Positions 1 to 8,169 of a stretch of 64,000 nucleotides of DNA are shown in pieces. Below the pieces are notes generated by a model. That model did not search any database. It was not told where the DNA came from and saw nothing but the letters and a program-made list of their open reading frames with translations. This DNA comes from Streptomyces xylophagus (GTDB lineage Bacteria > Actinomycetota > Actinomycetes > Streptomycetales > Streptomycetaceae). The first letter of the stretch is position 1. Each line of letters starts with the position of its first letter. The stretch lies in the NCBI RefSeq assembly GCF_000716435.1, contig NZ_JNWO01000008.1:1-64000 (forward strand), given 5' to 3'. A program made the position numbers and the translations under genes.

Positions 1-73
1 CCGGAAGCTAAGCCTTACAGCGCCGATGGTACTGCAGGGGGGACCCTGTGGGAGAGTAGGACGCCGCCGAACA
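1..73 (+). rRNA. rrf: 5S rRNA, 3' part
   Basis: The first ~73 bases match the 3' portion of an actinobacterial 5S rRNA. Visible landmarks are CCGGAAGCTAAGC near the start, the GGTACTGC segment, and a closing stem that ends GAGTAGGACGCCGCCGAAC. The 5' part lies outside the window. The window therefore begins at the end of an rRNA operon on the plus strand. The exact 3' end is uncertain by 2-3 bases. Confidence 0.95.
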
Positions 74-82
74 AATATTGCG

Positions 83-118
83 AAAACCCCTGTACCGTTA
101 ATTCGGTACGGGGGTTTT
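83..118 (+). terminator. rRNA operon terminator
   Basis: A 15-bp stem with one G:T pair (83-97 with 104-118) encloses the loop TTAATT just after the 5S gene. The outer arms are AAAACCCC and GGGGGTTTT, so the transcript ends in a short U run. This is a typical intrinsic terminator placed to end the rRNA transcript before the acetyltransferase gene. Confidence 0.9.
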
Positions 119-143
119 CTGCGTTTGGGCTACCGTTGCTGCC

Positions 144-689
144 ATGAACTACAAGATCCGTTCGATACGCGCCGACGAGTGGGCCGCGGCGAAGGAACTG
201 CGGCTCGTCGCCCTGCAGGATCCCGTCGCGCACCTTGCCTTCATGGAGACCTACGAGGCGGCGAAGGCCCAGCCGGACTCCTTCTATCAGGAGCGGGCCG
301 TAGGGGCCGCCGAAGGTGCCGAAAAGGCTCAGCAGATCATTGCCGAGGGGCCGGACGGCGAGTGGGTTGGGATGCTGACCGTGCTGCTTGAGGAGGCCGG
401 GACCGTTGACTGGGCCGGCTTCGCGGTCGAGCGGAAGCAGGGGCACATAGTCGGGGTGTTCGTGCGCCCGGAGGTGCGGGGCATCGGGCTGACCGAGGTG
501 CTCTTCGATGCTGCCCTGGAGTGGGCCTGGGGGCGTGGGGTCGAGCGGGTGCGGCTCATCGTGCACGAGGACAACGAACGGGCCCGGCGGTTCTACGGCA
601 AGGTCGGCTTCGTGCCCACGGGGGTCGTCGTGCCGCTGCCCGGGAAAGCGGACGAGCGCGAGCTGGAGATGGCGTTCGAGCGGCCGTAG
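144..689 (+). CDS. GNAT-family N-acetyltransferase
   Basis: The 181-residue protein has the GNAT fold signatures. The acetyl-CoA binding motif A is VFVRPEVRGIGL (about residues 107-118), followed by a helix ending in HEDNERARRFYGKVGF, the usual motif-B Asn/Tyr region. It should transfer an acetyl group from acetyl-CoA to an amine; the substrate cannot be read from sequence. ATG 144 is the only good start and leaves 25 bp after the rRNA terminator, so the gene probably has its own promoter overlapping that terminator. It converges on the type IV secretion-like operon with 25 bp between stops. Confidence 0.88.
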   Translation: MNYKIRSIRADEWAAAKELRLVALQDPVAHLAFMETYEAAKAQPDSFYQERAVGAAEGAEKAQQIIAEGPDGEWVGMLTVLLEEAGTVDWAGFAVERKQGHIVGVFVRPEVRGIGLTEVLFDAALEWAWGRGVERVRLIVHEDNERARRFYGKVGFVPTGVVVPLPGKADERELEMAFERP

Positions 690-714
690 CCGCGGAGTGC
701 CGTAAGTCCTGGTG

Positions 715-2151
715 CTACACCGGGAGTTCGTGGTGCGGCCAGCGGGCTCTGGCCTGTTCCTGGGAGCGGAGGAGGGCCAGGGTGGGGAGGCCGCGGTCGG
801 CTCCCGTGGCCAGGAGGTCGGGGAGTTGGGGGAGCGGGGCGACCGCGGCGATGTCGTCCAGGACGAGCGTCATTGGTGGGTCGAGGCGACCGGCCGATGA
901 CCGTTCGGCCATGTGCCGGCCGCGCTCGACCACGCTTGATGCGAGGGCGGTGAGGAGAGGCATCGCGCCCGGGTTCGTACGGGGGTCCTCGATGGATTCA
1001 CCTACCAGATAAAGCGTGCCCCCTTCGTTCGCGAAGGAATCCAAGGAGAGCGCGTCAGTTCTGTTGGGTGTGCAGGCTTCGCGGATGTTGACCGTGAAGA
1101 GAGAGGACAGCGCGCGGCTCGTCAACTCCTGGGCGATGTCACGGCGTTCGGGGTGCGAGGTGAGCGCGGCTTCCAGTTCGCCTGCTGAGCCGGGGGCAGC
1201 CTTGGGGTTCGTACGGAGGGTTCGTACCGCGTCCTGGATCTGGGTGCCTTGGGACCAGCGGTGGACGTGGCGGATGGTGCGGCCGTCGATCGCGGCGGCG
1301 TGCAGGTAGCTGCGGAGGAGCGTTTCGGCCGTGTCCGCTACTGCCTGGTCGATCTTCGCGGTGGGTTTTACGGGGGCCAGGAGGGCGGCGGCTCGTCTCA
1401 CCGCGGTCTGCTTGTCCTCGCAGCCTGTGGTGGGGGACCAGTGGAGGCGGGCCGGGGTGTCGCAGAGGTGGGTGGGGTCGTAGAGGAGGATCGGGCCGAG
1501 TTTGGCTCGGGCGTCCTTGGTGTCCTGCCAGACGGCGGGGTTTGACGTGACGACGAGGGCGGGGCCTTCCGCGTCCCGTACGGCCTGGGTTGCGGTTGCT
1601 TGGCGGCTTTCCGGCGGTGCCACGAAGATCTTTTCCCACCCACCCGCCCGTTCACCGTTCATCGGAGAAGCTGAGGTAGAGGCGAGCGGCGGTGCGCTCG
1701 GCGGCTGTTCGAAGACGGCCGTTGGCTGCGGCTGTGGCTCCGGTCTCGGTGCCGGTACTTCCTGAACTTCCGGTGCTTGTACCGCCGTTCGGCTCCTGGC
1801 CCGTACCGCCCGCCATCTCGCGACCGTGCCCATCGTGAACACGGTGAGGACGAAGAGGACCATCAACTGGCCGATGAACAGGCCCCAGAAGAGGCCGTAG
1901 CCGGAGAGTTGGGTGGGTGGGGTTTCCGGCCAGGCGCCGGTGATGTCGTGCGGTTGGCCGATCAGGTGGCGCATGGCCAGGGGGGTGCGGGCGAAGGTGA
2001 CGCCCGTGGGCCAGGCGCCCTTGGAGAACAGGGCTGCCAGGCCCGCGGCCGACCACACCAGCAGGGTCATGCCGAGGAGGAAGGCGAGCAGGCCGATCAA
2101 CAGGCCGTCGGGGATGCCTCCTCGGCGCTCCCGTTCGTCGTTCGGTCTCAT
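715..2151 (-). CDS. TraG/VirD4-like protein of type IV secretion-like locus
   Basis: The 478-residue protein has two N-terminal membrane segments (about residues 15-37 and 88-112), a Pro/Gln-rich linker, and then a region resembling the VirD4/TraG coupling ATPase core. That core includes ALVVTSNPAVW, LLYDPTHLC and the Walker B-like MTLVLDDIAAVAPL. The place where a Walker A should lie reads VAPPESRQATAT and lacks the G-K-S/T triplet. The protein stops soon after QEQARARWP, where many coupling proteins continue. It may therefore be an ATP-binding-deficient relative. It is the last gene of the operon, 16 bp after the VirB4-like ATPase gene. Streptomyces genomes often label such proteins 'type VI secretion protein', which I consider a misnomer. 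Confidence 0.7.
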   Translation of the reverse strand: MRPNDERERRGGIPDGLLIGLLAFLLGMTLLVWSAAGLAALFSKGAWPTGVTFARTPLAMRHLIGQPHDITGAWPETPPTQLSGYGLFWGLFIGQLMVLFVLTVFTMGTVARWRAVRARSRTAVQAPEVQEVPAPRPEPQPQPTAVFEQPPSAPPLASTSASPMNGERAGGWEKIFVAPPESRQATATQAVRDAEGPALVVTSNPAVWQDTKDARAKLGPILLYDPTHLCDTPARLHWSPTTGCEDKQTAVRRAAALLAPVKPTAKIDQAVADTAETLLRSYLHAAAIDGRTIRHVHRWSQGTQIQDAVRTLRTNPKAAPGSAGELEAALTSHPERRDIAQELTSRALSSLFTVNIREACTPNRTDALSLDSFANEGGTLYLVGESIEDPRTNPGAMPLLTALASSVVERGRHMAERSSAGRLDPPMTLVLDDIAAVAPLPQLPDLLATGADRGLPTLALLRSQEQARARWPHHELPV

Positions 2152-2167
2152 CTCGCCTCTTCGCCTC

Positions 2168-3601
2168 TCACGCCACCGTGGACTCGGAGGAGCCGTCGAG
2201 ATCGCTCAGGTGCTGTTCCATGAAGGCCGCCGCGCGTTCCTCCGCCTCCAACTCGGCGGCGCGCAGGGCGTCGTCGGTCAGTTCGCGGTCGTGGTCGCGG
2301 GAGGACTGGGTCATCGCGCGGTCGGTGAAGACGAGGGGGCGTTCCGTCTCGGTGATCAGGTGTTTGACCACCTGGACGTTGCCGTTGACGTCCCAGACCG
2401 CGATACCGGGGGTGAGGGTCGGGATGATCTCCACCGCCCAGCGTGGCAGCCCCAACACCCGGCCCGTGGCGCGTGCTTCGTCCGCTTTCTGGGCGTAGAT
2501 CGTTCGCGTCGAGGCCATCTTGAGGATCGCCGCTGCCTCCTTCGCCGCCGCTCCGTCCACCACGTCCGACAAGTGGTGGACCACCGCCACGAACGACAGA
2601 CCCAGGCGTCGGCCGAACTTCAGCAGGCGCTGGAAGAGTTGGGCCACGAACGGGCTGTTGATGATGTGCCAGGCCTCCTCGACGAGGAAGATGCGCTTCT
2701 TCCGGTCGGGGCGGATCCAGGTGTGTTCCAGCCAGACGCCGACGATCGCCATCAGGATGGGCATGGCGATGGAGTTGCGGTCGATGTGGGACAGGTCGAA
2801 GACGATCAGCGGGGCGTCCAGGTCGATGCCCACCGTCGTCGGGCCGTCGAACATGCCTCGGAGGTCGCCGTCGACCAGGCGGTCGATGACCAGGGCCACG
2901 TCCAGGCCCCATGCCCGTACGTCGTCTATGGCGACGTTCATCGCCTCGGCTGACTCCGGTTCGGGGTGGCGTAGTTGCTCGACGATGTCCATGAGGACCG
3001 GCTGGCGTTCGACGATCGTCTCGTTGACGTAGGCGTGCGCCACCTTCAGCGCGAAGCCCGAGCGTTCGTCGAGGCCGTGGCCCATCGCCACCTCGATGAT
3101 CGTGCGGAGCAGGGCGAGTTGGCCGGTCGTCGTGATCGCCGGGTCGAGGGGGTTGAGGCGGATTCCCATGTCCAGGGCGGCGGTTGGGTCCAGGCGGATG
3201 GGGGTTATTCCCAACTCCTCCGCGATCAGGTTCCATTCGCCGACGCCGTCCTCGCCCTGGGCGTCCAGGACGACGACCTGGCGGTCGCGGAAGCGCAGTT
3301 GGCGTAGGACGTACGTCTTCTCCAGGGCCGACTTGCCGTTGCCGGACTCGCCGAGCACCAGCCAGTGGGGGGCGGGGAGTTGCTGGCCGTAGAGCTGGAA
3401 GGGGTCGTAGATGTAGCCCTTGCCGGAGTAGACCTCGCGGCCGATGATGACGCCCGAGTCGCCCAACCCGGGGGCTGCCGTGGGGAGATAGACCGCCTGG
3501 GCCTGGCCTGTCGAGGTGCGGACGGGGAGGCGGGTGGACTCGATCTTGCCGAAGAGGAAGGACGTGAAGGCGTCGGTGAGGACGGACAGCGGATCCCGCA
3601 T
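2168..3601 (-). CDS. VirB4/TraC-like conjugation ATPase
   Basis: The 477-residue protein carries a Walker A motif GESGNGKS (about residues 85-92) and a Walker B motif RIFLVEEAW. A later segment, LSFVAVVHHLSDV, matches the VirB4/TraC motor ATPase pattern. It would power substrate or pilin movement through a type IV secretion-like channel at the inner face of the membrane. The N-terminal domain normally present in VirB4 is missing here and seems to be encoded by the next gene upstream (3610-5169). Start ATG 3601 has a purine-rich site upstream and sits 8 bp after the preceding stop, implying co-transcription. An upstream in-frame extension to 4075 overlaps the neighbouring gene and was rejected. 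Confidence 0.85.
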   Translation of the reverse strand: MRDPLSVLTDAFTSFLFGKIESTRLPVRTSTGQAQAVYLPTAAPGLGDSGVIIGREVYSGKGYIYDPFQLYGQQLPAPHWLVLGESGNGKSALEKTYVLRQLRFRDRQVVVLDAQGEDGVGEWNLIAEELGITPIRLDPTAALDMGIRLNPLDPAITTTGQLALLRTIIEVAMGHGLDERSGFALKVAHAYVNETIVERQPVLMDIVEQLRHPEPESAEAMNVAIDDVRAWGLDVALVIDRLVDGDLRGMFDGPTTVGIDLDAPLIVFDLSHIDRNSIAMPILMAIVGVWLEHTWIRPDRKKRIFLVEEAWHIINSPFVAQLFQRLLKFGRRLGLSFVAVVHHLSDVVDGAAAKEAAAILKMASTRTIYAQKADEARATGRVLGLPRWAVEIIPTLTPGIAVWDVNGNVQVVKHLITETERPLVFTDRAMTQSSRDHDRELTDDALRAAELEAEERAAAFMEQHLSDLDGSSESTVA

Positions 3602-3609
3602 CTGAGCCC

Positions 3610-5169
3610 CTACCTCCGGATGCCGGTGGCGAACGGCAGTGTGTTCACAAACGCGCGGTGGTGCTCGCGGTCGCACCACTCCAGCTTCAGATACGACTTG
3701 CCGGCGGACGCCCTTATCGTGCGCTTGTCGCGCGCGAGAGCCTCGGGGTTGCGGGAGGAGACGGTGATGTAGCCGACGAGGTTCACGCCGGCCGCGCCGC
3801 TCGCCAGGTCCTCGCCGCGCTGGTCCATGCGGCCGTGGGCGGCGACGTCGCGGGGGTCGACGGTGCGGTTCATCTTGGCGGCGCGGGACGCGTCGGCCTC
3901 GTCGTTCGTCTTCTCGGTCAGCATGCGCTCGATGGCGACCTCGGTGGGTTCGAGGTCCATCGTGACGGCGACCGTGCGGATGACGTCCGGGGTGTGGACG
4001 AGGAGGGGCGCCAGGAAGTTCACGCCGACCGGGGTCATCGGCCACTCCTTCACCCAGGCCGTGGCGTGGCACCACGGTTCGCGGGTGGACGACTCGCGGG
4101 TCTTCGCCTGGAGGAACGTCGGTTCCATGGCGTCGAGTTCGGCCGGCCAGGCGTTGCGCTTCGTCATCGCCTGGAGGTGGTCGATGGAGTGGTCCGGGTC
4201 GTACATGGAGTGGATGAGCGAGGCGAGCCGGCCCTGGCCGAGCGGCTGCCGTACGCGGATGTCCGCCTCCTGCAACCGCGAGCAGATATCGGTGAGTTCA
4301 CGTGCCATGACGACGGCGAGGCCCGCGTCGCGGTCGAGCTTGCGGCCCGCGTGGGGGCGCGAGGCGCGGGCCATCGCGTGGGCCTCGGCGGAGAGTTCGC
4401 GGGTGAAGTGCATGCAGGCGACGAGGTAGGCGCGGTGCTGCTCGCTGCTGGTGGACACCATCGACTGCAGTTGGTCGTACGACTGCTGCAGCCAGCTCAG
4501 TGCCTTCTCGTCGCCGCGTTGGGCGACGTCCTTGGCGTGGGCGTCCGGGTCGGCGGGCAGCGTGCGGGCGAGCATCTGGATGCGGGTGACGAAGCCGTCG
4601 CCGTTCGCCACGTGCTTGAGGAGCGTGCCGAAGCGGTCGACGAGGGCCTCCTGGTCCTCGCTGTCGCGCAGGCCGACGCCCGGGCCCTCGATCTCGATCG
4701 CGGCGGTGACCGTACGGCGGTCGGCGTGCAGGAGTACGGCGATCTCGTCGGGGCCGAAAGGGGCGGCCAGCCAGTTGATGCGGCCGATCCCGGGCGGTGG
4801 GCCGATCTCGACCTCGCGTCCGTCGAGGTGGACGCCGGCCTCCATGACGGAGGAGCGGTACGTCGTGCCGTTGCGCAGGGTCCGCTTGTAACTGCGGTTG
4901 ATCTCGAACCACTTGTAGAACGTACGGCGCTTGTACGGCACGTAGACCGCCATCAGCGCCAGCATCGGGAAGCCGGTCAGCAGCACGATGCGCAGGGAGA
5001 GGACGGGGACGAGGAGTCCGCTCATCATGCCGAGGAACGCGCCCAGGATGATGAGCGCGATCTCGCCGGTCTCACGATTCTTGCCGACGATCGCGTTCGG
5101 CCGGGCTCGGCCGATGAGATATGTCCGGCGGGGCGTGATCGGATGGGACAGGTGGGACTCTGTCGTCAA
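3610..5169 (-). CDS. SCO6880-family protein (VirB3 plus VirB4 N-domain-like)
   Basis: The 519-residue protein opens with a short cytoplasmic part and two close hydrophobic segments (about residues 33-77), as in VirB3/PrgI proteins. A long soluble region follows, without any P-loop. I recognise this arrangement as the actinobacterial SCO6880 family, found beside VirB4-like ATPases in conjugative and chromosomal type IV-like loci. The soluble part probably corresponds to the VirB4 N-terminal domain. It overlaps the upstream membrane gene by 4 bp (ATGA), so the two are translationally coupled. The exact role in the channel is inferred from position. Confidence 0.8.
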   Translation of the reverse strand: MTTESHLSHPITPRRTYLIGRARPNAIVGKNRETGEIALIILGAFLGMMSGLLVPVLSLRIVLLTGFPMLALMAVYVPYKRRTFYKWFEINRSYKRTLRNGTTYRSSVMEAGVHLDGREVEIGPPPGIGRINWLAAPFGPDEIAVLLHADRRTVTAAIEIEGPGVGLRDSEDQEALVDRFGTLLKHVANGDGFVTRIQMLARTLPADPDAHAKDVAQRGDEKALSWLQQSYDQLQSMVSTSSEQHRAYLVACMHFTRELSAEAHAMARASRPHAGRKLDRDAGLAVVMARELTDICSRLQEADIRVRQPLGQGRLASLIHSMYDPDHSIDHLQAMTKRNAWPAELDAMEPTFLQAKTRESSTREPWCHATAWVKEWPMTPVGVNFLAPLLVHTPDVIRTVAVTMDLEPTEVAIERMLTEKTNDEADASRAAKMNRTVDPRDVAAHGRMDQRGEDLASGAAGVNLVGYITVSSRNPEALARDKRTIRASAGKSYLKLEWCDREHHRAFVNTLPFATGIRR

Positions 5170-6488
5170 CGCCCTTCACCTCCCGTGCGGTTGTTGCGGG
5201 CGTTGCTGGCGTGCGGGGTGTTCGCCGGGCTCTGGCGGGGCGGGGGCGCGGCGGAGGGGACAGCTCCGCCGCCACCGCTCGACGGGCGGCTGCTGTGGGC
5301 CGCGACGCCGCCGGAGACCGGGTTGGACGGGCGGGCGCCGCCGCCGGACGAGGACTGGCCGCCCCCGCCGTCGTTCGCGCGGGCGCTGTGGGTCTTGATG
5401 CCCTGGGCGACCATGGTGGCCGGGGAGCTGATGACCGCGGCGGCCTTGCCCTCGGCGCCCTGCATGATGCGGTTGTTGCGGCCGCTGGCGATGTCGTCGC
5501 CGAAGCCGGGGACGAAGCGGTAGATCATCGCGCTGGCGAAGATGGCGAGCAGGATGATCGCGAGGCCGGAGACGACGGCGGAGAAGGAGTCCGGGCCGTC
5601 GGCGGTGGACAGGGCGCCGGCCAGGCCCAGCACGATGACGATGACCGGTTTGACCAGGATCACCGCGATCATGATGCCGGCCCAGCGGCGGACGTGGCCC
5701 CACAGGTTCTTGTCGACGAGGCCGGCGTAGACGACGGTGCCGAGGAGGGCGCCTACGTAGAGGAGGGCGGCGCGGATGACGAGTTCCAGCCAGAGGACGC
5801 CGGCGGCGAGGATGCTGACCAGGGAGACCACGATCAGCATGATCGGGCCGCCGCCGATGTTGTCGCCCTTGGCCAGGGCGTTGGAAAAGTTGCCGAAGAA
5901 GGTGTCCTGGTTGCCTGTCGTCTTCGCGAGGACGTCCGTGATGCCGTCGGTGGCGGAGACGACTGTGTACAGGATCAGGGGTGTGAACGCGGAGGCGATG
6001 ACCGTGAGCCAGAGGAAGCCAACGGCCTCGGAGATCGCGGTGGTGAGGGGGACGCCTCGGACCGCGCGCTTCGCTACCGCGAGGAGCCACAGGAGAAGGG
6101 TGAGGATCGTGGACGCGGCGAAGACGACGGCGTACTGCTGAAGGAACTTGTTGTTCGTGAAGTCGACGGTCGCGGTGTCCTTGACGGCGACGCTGAGCTT
6201 GTCGATTGTCCAGGAGGCGGCTTCGGCGCAGCCCTTGGCGAGGGAGGAGAGGGGGTCGAGGGTGTCGGTGGTGCTGGGGGTGGTGGAGCCGCTACCTGCG
6301 TTGCCGCGTTCGCAGAACTTCTTGGCGTCGCCGACGATGGGGCCGCAGTCGACGCTCGGCGAGGCGGACGGTGAGGTGGACGGGCTGGGGGTCGCTGCGA
6401 CGGCGTGAGTGGCCAGCAGCACGAGCGACGTCTGTACGGCGGTCACGATTCCGGCGAGCCTGAGCACGCGTTGCGGGTTACCGGGCAT
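5166..6488 (-). CDS. VirB6/TrbL-like polytopic membrane protein
   Basis: The 440-residue protein has an N-terminal signal-like hydrophobic stretch, then a Ser/Pro/Thr-rich external loop. At least five transmembrane segments follow (for example LTLLLWLLAVAKRAV, IMLIVVSLVSILAAGVLWLEL, MIAVILVKPVIVIVLGLAG). A long low-complexity Gly/Ser/Pro/Asn tail ends the protein. Multi-span proteins in this operon position usually form the inner-membrane channel (VirB6/TrbL). Its start overlaps the end of the upstream VirB8-like gene by 11 bp and its stop overlaps the next start by 4 bp. Assignment to TrbL is by topology and context, not by a diagnostic motif. Confidence 0.75.
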   Translation of the reverse strand: MPGNPQRVLRLAGIVTAVQTSLVLLATHAVAATPSPSTSPSASPSVDCGPIVGDAKKFCERGNAGSGSTTPSTTDTLDPLSSLAKGCAEAASWTIDKLSVAVKDTATVDFTNNKFLQQYAVVFAASTILTLLLWLLAVAKRAVRGVPLTTAISEAVGFLWLTVIASAFTPLILYTVVSATDGITDVLAKTTGNQDTFFGNFSNALAKGDNIGGGPIMLIVVSLVSILAAGVLWLELVIRAALLYVGALLGTVVYAGLVDKNLWGHVRRWAGIMIAVILVKPVIVIVLGLAGALSTADGPDSFSAVVSGLAIILLAIFASAMIYRFVPGFGDDIASGRNNRIMQGAEGKAAAVISSPATMVAQGIKTHSARANDGGGGQSSSGGGARPSNPVSGGVAAHSSRPSSGGGGAVPSAAPPPRQSPANTPHASNARNNRTGGEGR

Positions 6489-7320
6489 ACGTGAACCCTC
6501 CGTACTCGTCGATGGCCTTGCTGATCTCGTCCGAGGTGGCAGCCGTGTCGTCGCCGGGTACCGGGGCGGGGCCGTCCTTCTGGGAGTCCTTGGCGATCTT
6601 CCAGTCGCCGTCGGACCACTGGAGGTCGAAGGTCCACGTCTTCCACGAGGTGGTGACGGGATCGGTCGAGGTCTGCCCGGCCATGCCGAGGAGCCCCACG
6701 TACCAGACGGCGACCTTCGCGCTGCTGTCGCTGTACTGCTGGACCGTCGTGCCCACCGGGGTGACGCGCGAGACGAAGGTGCTGCCGGTCGGTGCGTTGC
6801 CGTTGGCGTCGAGGCCCAACTTGGCGAGGAAGTCGGCCGAGTAGGCCTGGTCCATCGGACCCGTCAGTTTGCTCGCGGCACCGGTCGTGTAGAGGGAGTT
6901 CACGAGCGTGTGCCGGATCTCCTTCTGGAACATGCCGGTCGAGCCCAGCGCCACGGAGTAGTTCGCCGCCGCCGACTGCGCACCTTGCTGGTTCCGCGCG
7001 AAGCCCGACGGAATCCCACCGGTCTTCGACTCCACCGGCTTCGTCCCGCTCGCTGCCGTGGACGCTGAATCCGGCTTGGAACCGCTTGCCGTATTGCCGT
7101 CCGTCGACGTGGAGTTGTCGCCTCCGCGGTTGGCGAAGGCGATTGCGGCGATGAGGAGGACGACGACTCCGACGACCGTCACCAGGCTTTTCGAGGAGGA
7201 GCGGCCGGTTCTGCGGGCGCCGCCGTAGATGTCGCCGCCGGTGCCCTGCGGGAGGCGGGTGCGGGTCTGGCCCGTGCCGCCGTAACCGCCGGAGGTCTCG
7301 TGCTCGTCTCCGGGACTCAT
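6478..7320 (-). CDS. VirB8/TcpC-like conjugation protein
   Basis: The 280-residue protein has a Gly/Thr-rich cytoplasmic N-terminus and one membrane anchor (about residues 50-70, VTVVGVVVLLIAAIAF). After a Ser/Thr linker comes an external domain ending in a strand-rich segment WTFDLQWSDGDWKIA, typical of NTF2-like VirB8/TcpC domains. It would be a bitopic assembly factor of the type IV-like channel. ATG 7320 was chosen because a purine-rich GAAGGGGCG lies just upstream; the frame continues further 5' without a better start. It overlaps the next gene by 11 bp. Confidence 0.72.
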   Translation of the reverse strand: MSPGDEHETSGGYGGTGQTRTRLPQGTGGDIYGGARRTGRSSSKSLVTVVGVVVLLIAAIAFANRGGDNSTSTDGNTASGSKPDSASTAASGTKPVESKTGGIPSGFARNQQGAQSAAANYSVALGSTGMFQKEIRHTLVNSLYTTGAASKLTGPMDQAYSADFLAKLGLDANGNAPTGSTFVSRVTPVGTTVQQYSDSSAKVAVWYVGLLGMAGQTSTDPVTTSWKTWTFDLQWSDGDWKIAKDSQKDGPAPVPGDDTAATSDEISKAIDEYGGFTYAR

Positions 7321-7488
7321 GCCGGGTACGCCCCTTCGCCGTCGTCCAGAAACATCTGGAAGTACGACGGTAGCCGTGCTGGTTCCCGCGTGGGCGCGGT
7401 GTGGTGACTCGACATCAGGGAAACGCAACCTCAGCCGGTGGGCACGACGGGCGGGTGGGGTGGGGAGAGGGCGGGCGGCCGAGGCCGG

Positions 7489-7797
7489 CTATACGGCCAT
7501 GCCGTACACGATCGTGAAGAGGGTGCCGAGGGAGCCGATGATGAAGACGCCGGTCAGACCGGCGACGATGAGTCCCTTGCCCTGCTCCGCGCTGAACGTG
7601 TCGCGGAGCGCCGTAGCGCCGATGCGCTGTTTGGCCGCACCCCATACGGCGATCCCGAGGCAGAGCAGGATGGCGACCGCCATCACGACCTCGATCATCA
7701 CCTTCGCCTCGTTGCCCAGGCTGCCGAAGGGGCCCCAGTCCGGAGCGATCCCGCCGATGATGGTGTTGATGTCTCCCTTGTCGGCCGCAGAGAGCAT
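7489..7797 (-). CDS. small two-span membrane protein, possible VirB2-like subunit
   Basis: The 102-residue protein (from ATG 7797) contains two hydrophobic segments, VVMAVAILLCLGIAVWGAA and GLTGVFIIGSLGTLFTIVYG, joined by a short basic loop. Small two-span proteins at the head of type IV secretion operons are commonly VirB2/TrbC pilins or pilin-like subunits; that role is inferred. The start at 7797 has an AGGGGCGG-like site about 8 bp upstream. An alternative ATG at 7830 would add 11 residues but has no usable spacing. It is the first gene of the operon and is followed by a 168-bp gap before the VirB8-like gene. Confidence 0.7.
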   Translation of the reverse strand: MLSAADKGDINTIIGGIAPDWGPFGSLGNEAKVMIEVVMAVAILLCLGIAVWGAAKQRIGATALRDTFSAEQGKGLIVAGLTGVFIIGSLGTLFTIVYGMAV

Positions 7798-8169
7798 GTA
7801 AGTCACCGCCCCTGATGGGTAGTTCCGCATCCCCTGCAGGTGCGCAGAGGTCAGGCATCATTGTCGCCGACAAAGGCGCCGTCGGATGTCGACTTGGCGT
7901 CATTGATTGGCGGGTTTCGTACGAATACCCCGTACGGTCACTCTGTGTATCACGGTAGGTAACGCCGGGCAACGAGGCCGGAGCGGAACCTGTCCGTGGT
8001 TTGGTCGTTAGCCCCTGATTACGGGATTCGGTTCGCCTTGATGTTCTCATGATGAACGGGCCGCGGCTGGATGCCGCGGCCCGTTCTCCCGTGCCAGGTG
8101 TGGCCCCCACGACCCACTGTGGCACGACATGTGACTGAGGATCAGTTCAGGATGGGGGCCGGGTCGTCG
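7798..8169. other. intergenic region upstream of the type IV-like operon
   Basis: No credible gene lies here. The part nearest 7830-8000 must contain the minus-strand promoter of the secretion-like operon, though I see no convincing -35/-10 pair. The far end holds the terminator of the neighbouring S53 protease gene (8054-8086). Confidence 0.6.
8054..8086 (-). terminator. terminator of first S53 protease gene
   Basis: A perfect 14-bp stem (8054-8067 with 8073-8086) encloses a 5-base loop about 85 bp beyond the protease stop codon. Near-identical sequence follows the second protease gene at 9789-9819, so the terminator was duplicated with the gene. Confidence 0.85.

Noticed and set aside
715..7797. 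Integrative conjugative element
   Set aside because: No integrase, relaxase, replication gene or attachment site is visible, and the flanks are core chromosomal genes.
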